A stretch of 6,353 nt of DNA from Thermoleptolyngbya sp046719575 (GTDB lineage: Bacteria; Cyanobacteriota; Cyanobacteriia; Elainellales; Elainellaceae), in the NCBI GenBank assembly GCA_046719575.1, contig JBDNCP010000231.1, positions 1 to 6,353 on the forward strand. The letters run 5' to 3'. Position 1 is the first letter of the stretch; each line of letters opens with the position of its first letter. Below, piece after piece: positions 4,625 through 6,353 of the stretch. The position numbers and the translations under genes were made by a program. The notes beneath the pieces were generated by a model. That model saw only the letters and a list, made by a program, of their open reading frames with translations. It did no database searches and had not been told where the DNA came from.

Positions 4625-5770
4625 ATGACCCAAACGGTTTTCCGGCCGGGTGTCCAGCCTACAACGCAAACAATCGTAGTAAAAATTGGCACATCCAGCC
4701 TGACGCAGCCTGAAACCGGATACCTGGCGATCGCCACCATTGCCCGACTGGTTGAGGCGCTGTGTCAACTGCGGCGGCAGGGGCATCAGGTCATTCTCGT
4801 CTCTTCGGGAGCGGTGGGGGTCGGCTGTGCGCGGCTAGGAATGACGGAGCGCCCCCGCACCATTGCTATGAAGCAGGCAGTAGCAGCCGTAGGTCAGGGG
4901 CGGCTGATGCGGGTGTATGACGACTTTTTTTCTTCCCTCGATCAGCCCATAGCCCAGGTGTTGCTGACCCGCAGCGACCTAGTGCAGCGCAGCCGCTACG
5001 TAAACGCCTATCGCACCTTTCGCCAACTGCTAAAGCTGGGCGTGATTCCAATTGTCAACGAAAACGACACGCTGGCCGTGGAGGAACTAAAGTTTGGCGA
5101 CAATGATACGCTGTCAGCATTGGTGGCAAGTTTGGTAGAAGCAGACTGGCTGTTTTTGCTAACAGATGTGGATCGGCTCTATTCTGCTGACCCGCGCTAT
5201 CACCCAGAGGCGCAGCCCATCAGCTTGGTGGACGATATCGCTGCGCTGACAGAGCAGGTGGAAGTGGGCGATCGCGGCACAAGCTGGGGCACGGGCGGCA
5301 TGGTGACGAAAATCTCGGCGGCGAAGATCGCTACGGCGGCGGGCGTGCGGACGGTGATCACAGAAGGGCGATCGCCCGACAATATTGCCCAAATCCTTGC
5401 TGGAGCCTCCCTAGGCACGCAGTTTGAGCCAGAAGACCAGCCCTTCAACGCCCGCAAGCGTTGGATTGCCCACGGGCTGGTTCCTGCGGGCAAGCTCTAT
5501 CTCGACAAAGGCGCGGTCAACGCAATTCAGCAGGCAGGCAAATCGCTGCTCGCAGCAGGCATTGTCGAAGTAGAAGGTGAGTTTCAGCCCCAAGACGCAG
5601 TGCAACTCTGTGACCAAAATGGTCAAGAAATCGCCCGTGGCATCGTCAACTACAGCAGCGCCGAACTCCAGCAAATTCGTGGTCGCCACTCCGATGACAT
5701 TCCCAAAATCCTGGGCTATGCAGGAGCAGAAACCGTAGTACATCGTGACAATCTAGTGCTGAGTAGTTAG
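4625..5770 (+). CDS. proB: Glutamate 5-kinase (gamma-glutamyl kinase), with C-terminal PUA domain
   Basis: Cytosolic enzyme that phosphorylates L-glutamate with ATP to gamma-glutamyl phosphate, the first and usually proline-inhibited step of proline synthesis. At 381 residues it is slightly longer than the E. coli protein (367). The amino-acid kinase domain covers about 16-260, with VVKIGTSSL (18-26, K20), LVSSGAVGVG (58-67, S61), KQAVAAVGQGRL (83-94), IVNENDTL (143-150, D148), FGDNDTLSAL (157-166, N160/D161), LLTDVDRLYSADP (178-190) and GTGGMVTKISAA (222-233, K229). These correspond to the E. coli catalytic and substrate residues K10, S50, D137, N149, D150 and K217. A PUA domain follows at about 287-370, preceded by RKRWI (277-281). 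An in-frame TGA at 4619-4621 fixes the start at ATG 4625; it adds about 10 residues before the conserved QTIVVKIG. No Shine-Dalgarno sequence precedes it, so coupling to the leader ORF is likely. proA is not adjacent. Confidence 0.97.
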   Translation: MTQTVFRPGVQPTTQTIVVKIGTSSLTQPETGYLAIATIARLVEALCQLRRQGHQVILVSSGAVGVGCARLGMTERPRTIAMKQAVAAVGQGRLMRVYDDFFSSLDQPIAQVLLTRSDLVQRSRYVNAYRTFRQLLKLGVIPIVNENDTLAVEELKFGDNDTLSALVASLVEADWLFLLTDVDRLYSADPRYHPEAQPISLVDDIAALTEQVEVGDRGTSWGTGGMVTKISAAKIATAAGVRTVITEGRSPDNIAQILAGASLGTQFEPEDQPFNARKRWIAHGLVPAGKLYLDKGAVNAIQQAGKSLLAAGIVEVEGEFQPQDAVQLCDQNGQEIARGIVNYSSAELQQIRGRHSDDIPKILGYAGAETVVHRDNLVLSS

Positions 5771-5787
5771 ATAACTAGTTAGATAAC
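5764..5787. repeat. 12-bp perfect tandem duplication spanning the proB stop codon
   Basis: TAGTTAGATAAC occurs twice (5764-5775, 5776-5787). The first copy contains the proB stop TAG (5768-5770), so the duplication begins inside the last codons of the gene. Confidence 0.85.
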
Positions 5788-5816
5788 ATCGCTAACATCT
5801 AACATCGCTAACATCT
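5785..5816. repeat. 16-bp perfect tandem duplication AACATCGCTAACATCT
   Basis: Two head-to-tail copies (5785-5800, 5801-5816), themselves built on a shorter CTAACATC motif. It overlaps the end of the preceding 12-bp duplication by three bases, suggesting successive slippage or duplication events. Confidence 0.9.
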
Positions 5817-5835
5817 AAAGCAAATCGCATACTCA

Positions 5836-5914
5836 TTGACAAGCTAGCAGCCAGCAGTAAAGCGGGCTAACGAGATAGCTTACCGATGCTCAGCTAATCA
5901 TGGCTGCTTGTCAA
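5836..5914. repeat. Imperfect inverted repeat, 79-nt span
   Basis: TTGACAAGCTAGCAGCCA (5836-5853) and TGGCTGCTTGTCAA (5901-5914) are complementary except for an extra TAGC-type insertion in the left arm. The right arm is part of the 32-bp repeat, so that repeat also has an inverted relative here. It would form a long stem in RNA; its role is unknown. Confidence 0.5.
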
Positions 5915-5927
5915 CCGAAGCGCGATC
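5896..5927. repeat. 32-bp direct repeat, copy 1
   Basis: From AATCATGGCTGCTTGTC to CGAAGCGCGATC; 31 of 32 positions match copy 2 at 5978-6009, 82 bp away. A short stem GCTT / AAGC sits inside it. It may be a dispersed intergenic repeat family or a local duplication whose flanks have diverged. Confidence 0.85.
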
Positions 5928-5977
5928 ACTTTGCTATTTTTTGCATAGGCTGCATGGGCACGCCGTTGGGCGCGACC

Positions 5978-6009
5978 AATCATGGCCGCTTGTCAACCGA
6001 AGCGCGATC
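5978..6009. repeat. 32-bp direct repeat, copy 2
   Basis: It differs from copy 1 only by GGCCGC in place of GGCTGC. The flanking bases on both sides are unrelated to those of copy 1, so the repeat has sharp borders. Confidence 0.85.
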
Positions 6010-6250
6010 CCAGCGTCCGGTGCAGCCAGCCTGTTCGACTTCTTACTCTTTGCTGGCATCCCACACCTCAACCATCAGTCGTACTAAACAAGCCTATCAG
6101 TCTAGTCGAGGTAAATCACGGTGACCAACCCTGCCAACGCAAGCAAACTGGTAAGGGTCACGGAACATCTCCAAGAATGCAAATTTGAATGCAAGATAGC
6201 TAATCGCAAAACAGCTTAGGTTTTTGCTGCCTTTGGATTCTGAAAATCAA

Positions 6251-6342
6251 CAGGGCTTACGCAGTTGGACTATTTCTCGCGGGTGCTGCCCGCGAGAAAT
6301 AGTCCGAAATCCAGAAAACTCATCGCAGGTGCGTAAGTCCTG
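6251..6342. mobile_element. 92-bp MITE-like element, copy 2, with 5-bp target duplication ATCAA
   Basis: Same length and orientation as copy 1 (4306-4397) and better preserved. The ends CAGGGCTTACGCA (6251-6263) and, read in reverse, CAGGACTTACGCA (6330-6342) match at 12 of 13 positions. The internal 17-bp stem (6267-6283 with 6289-6305) is perfect, with loop TGCTG. ATCAA flanks it on both sides (6246-6250, 6343-6347). The different target duplication shows that it inserted independently of copy 1. The hairpin could also end or protect proB transcripts, though no T-run follows. Confidence 0.85.
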
Positions 6343-6353
6343 ATCAATTGAAA

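Larger units (their letters stand above)
143..5375. repeat. HIP1 octamers GCGATCGC, about 20 copies
   Basis: Perfect GCGATCGC octamers start at 143, 278, 569, 1641, 1673, 1838, 1962, 1994, 2298, 2513, 2631, 2886, 2940, 3277, 3355, 3554, 3839, 4727, 5268 and 5368. Thirteen fall inside the helical-repeat gene. This density is the known cyanobacterial HIP1 signature and is the main taxonomic clue. The copy at 3839 is extended to a 12-bp palindrome GGGCGATCGCCC (3837-3848). None occurs in the AT-rich part of the proB upstream spacer or past 5375. Confidence 0.9.
5771..6250. other. Spacer downstream of proB; no convincing gene
   Basis: This 480-bp stretch carries tandem duplications at its start, a 32-bp repeat twice (5896-5927, 5978-6009), a possible long-range inverted repeat (5836-5853 with 5901-5914), a GTGACC / GGTCAC pairing (6121-6126, 6156-6161) and a doubled GAATGCAA (6175-6182, 6187-6194). 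Two short plus-strand frames starting at 5900 and 5982 share the first nine residues (MAACQPKRD) only because each starts in a copy of the 32-bp repeat; they are not credible genes. No T-tract terminator for proB was found. Confidence 0.55.

Noticed and set aside
5900..6188. Two overlapping short ORFs both beginning MAACQPKRD
   Set aside because: The shared start comes from the 32-bp DNA repeat; the frames diverge immediately after it and show no protein-like composition or ribosome site.
5771..6250. tRNA or other structured RNA gene
   Set aside because: No cloverleaf arms, T-loop GTTCRANNC or CCA-end pattern was found; the pairings seen are short or imperfect.
4306..6342. Composite transposon carrying proB
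   Set aside because: The two elements have different 5-bp target duplications, so they inserted separately.

Overview
The window looks like chromosomal DNA from a cyanobacterium. The octamer GCGATCGC (HIP1, the cyanobacterial palindrome) occurs about 20 times on a GC-rich background. The three long genes are an AI-2E-type permease, a cyanobacterial-style membrane-anchored helical-repeat protein, and proB. The GC-rich coding sequence would suit a Leptolyngbya-like filamentous lineage, but that placement is a guess. No rRNA, tRNA, CRISPR array or transposase gene was seen.

Layout: positions 1-3781 hold two minus-strand genes. Read in the direction of transcription, they are a 769-residue bitopic repeat protein of unknown function (1472-3781) and then an AI-2E family transporter (40-1329), 142 bp apart. 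Positions 3782-4624 form an 843-bp divergent intergenic region that is AT-rich in its middle. It contains an 11-bp tandem array (core TTGACCATT) interrupted by two small inverted-repeat elements. The second is a 92-bp MITE-like element with terminal inverted repeats and a clear 5-bp target duplication. Positions 4559-4621 encode a 20-codon leader ORF with a good Shine-Dalgarno sequence that stops 3 nt before proB. Positions 4625-5770 are proB (glutamate 5-kinase, first step of proline synthesis), which lacks its own Shine-Dalgarno sequence. Positions 5771-6353 appear non-coding: short tandem duplications, a 32-bp repeat present twice, and a second 92-bp MITE-like copy with a different 5-bp target duplication.

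The genes do not form one obvious pathway. proB is a stand-alone housekeeping gene (no proA next to it) set between two repeat-rich spacers. The two minus-strand genes may be co-transcribed, but nothing in the sequence ties their functions together. The most interesting signals are non-coding: the paired MITE-like elements around proB, the nested repeat history upstream of it, and the leader ORF that probably couples translation into proB.
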